Source: Strigamia acuminata (Eukaryota > Arthropoda > Chilopoda > Geophilomorpha > Linotaeniidae). Taken from it: a stretch of DNA of 64,000 bases. The translations under genes were made by a program, and so were the position numbers. Shown here piece by piece: positions 63,001-64,000 of the stretch (positions are counted from its first letter, which is position 1; every line of letters starts with the position of its first letter). The DNA lies in assembly GCA_949358305.1 (NCBI GenBank), contig OX442317.1, positions 13,458,186-13,522,185 on the forward strand, given 5' to 3'. Below the pieces are notes generated by a model. The model searched no databases. It was not told where the DNA came from and worked only from the letters and a program-made list of their open reading frames with translations.

Positions 63001-64000
63001 TTCAGAACATTCAGAGACATTGGTCTTGTGATGTTTGTGCTAAGTCAACTGTGATGTCAAATGAGATCAAAAGTTTATTCTTTCAAATTATTGCTTGGAT
63101 GTTGCTAAAACTAACATTGAAGCCTTCTACTAAAGTTTAAACACTATTTCAGAACATTCAGAGACATTGGTCTTGTGGTGTTTGTGCTAAGTCAACTGTG
63201 ATGAGATCAAAAGTCTATTCTCCCAAATCATTGCTTGGATGTTGCTAAAACTTACATTGAAGCCGTCTACTAAGGTTTAAACACTATTTCAGAACATTTA
63301 GAGACATTGGTCTTGTGGTGTTTGTGCTAAGTCAACTGTGATGTCAAATGAGATCAAAAGTTTATTCTTTCAAATTATTGCTTAGATGTTGCTAAAACTA
63401 ACATTGAAGGCTTCTACTAAGGTTTAAACACTATTTCAGAACATTCAGAGACATTGGTCTTGTGGTGTTTGTGCTAAGTCAACTGTGATGAGATCAAAAG
63501 TCTATTCTCCCAAATCATTGCTTAGATGTTGCTAAAACTTACATTGAAGCCGTCTACTAAGGTTTAAACACTATTTCAGAACATTTAGAGACATTGGTCT
63601 TGTGGTGTTTGTGCTAAGTCAACTGTGATGAGATCAAAAGTCTATTTTCCCAAATCATTTGTTGGATGTTGCTAAAACTTACATTAAAGCTTTCTACTAA
63701 GGTTTAAACACTATTTCAGAACATTCAGAGACATTGGTCTTGTGATGTTTGTGCTAAGTCAACTGTGATGAGATCAAAAGTCTATTCTTCCAAATCATTG
63801 CTTGGATGTTGCTAAAACTTACATTGAAGCCTTCTACTAAGGTTTAAACACTATTTTAGAACATTCAGAGACATTGGTTTGTGGTGTTTGTGCTAAGTCA
63901 ACTGTGATGTCAAATGAGATCAAAAGTTTATTCTTTCAAATTATTGCTTGGATGTTGCTAAAACTTACATTGAAGCCTTCTACTAAGGTTTAAACACTAT

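Larger units (their letters stand above)
33502..64000 (+). repeat. Satellite array, right part, continuing to the window edge
   Basis: The family and orientation are those of 11025-28757, with no further insertion seen. It contains the same 5-, 6- and 10-monomer arrangements, with additional private variants near the Copia element (CTAACAC, TTCTAAAC, GTGACGTC, AAATGGGATC) and chimeric monomers at 34831 and 58933. The array is cut by the window end inside a monomer (GTTTAAACACTAT). Together the two parts make about 48 kb, roughly 335 monomers. No gene is seen in this stretch. Confidence 0.98.

Noticed and set aside
11025-64000. CRISPR-like regular repeat pattern
   Set aside because: Monomers are contiguous with no unique spacers, and no cas genes are present; this is tandem satellite DNA.
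11025-64000. CENP-B box or telomeric repeat in the satellite
   Set aside because: The consensus has no CpG and so cannot carry the CENP-B box core, and no TTAGG or TTAGGG-type runs are seen.
33502-64000. Further transposon insertions in the right satellite part
   Set aside because: Monomers run on without interruption to the window end; differences are substitutions, small indels and monomer order only.

Overview
The window looks like a eukaryotic, probably arthropod (insect-like), heterochromatic locus. It holds two LTR retrotransposons and about 48 kb of one satellite DNA family. I see no bacterial gene, RNA gene, CRISPR array or recognisable host housekeeping gene. The insect assignment is an inference. 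It rests on the Gypsy and Copia lineages, a Copia primer site matching the inside of initiator tRNA-Met as in Drosophila copia, and CpG-rich element coding sequence.

Region 1 (1-11024) reads on the minus strand. From right to left it holds one LTR (10204-11024), a tRNA-Pro-like primer binding site, a 1046-codon gag (10109-6969), a pol in the -1 frame (6996-2866), and a gene in the env position. That last gene appears to have a 39-codon first exon (2483-2367), a 558-bp intron and a stop-free 602-codon second exon (1808 to beyond base 1). Gag and pol are joined by a canonical -1 frameshift signal: slippery A AAA AAC, a 6-nt spacer and a 9-bp stem. The partner LTR is not in the window. If the env-position gene belongs to this element, the element exceeds 11 kb.

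Region 2 (11025-28757 and 33502-64000) is a head-to-tail satellite, all in one orientation. Monomers come in two length classes, 147/146 bp and 140/139 bp, separated by a 7-bp indel. They are arranged in higher-order repeats of 5, 6 and 10 monomers (about 720, 860 and 1433 bp), with larger duplicated blocks and chimeric monomers marking unequal-exchange junctions. The consensus is nearly CpG-free and carries the palindrome GTTTAAAC.

Region 3 (28758-33501) is a complete 4744-bp Copia element inserted in the satellite. It has two 227-bp LTRs that look identical, a 5-bp target duplication (AAATG), an initiator tRNA-Met half-molecule primer site and one intact 1321-codon gag-pol frame. It looks like a very recent insertion. 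Its insertion site also exists, empty, in a neighbouring tandem copy, so the local 1433-bp satellite duplication probably came before the insertion.

The likely history is a satellite array homogenised by unequal exchange, entered by a Gypsy element at its left side and later by a Copia element. The least understood part is the spliced gene downstream of the Gypsy pol.
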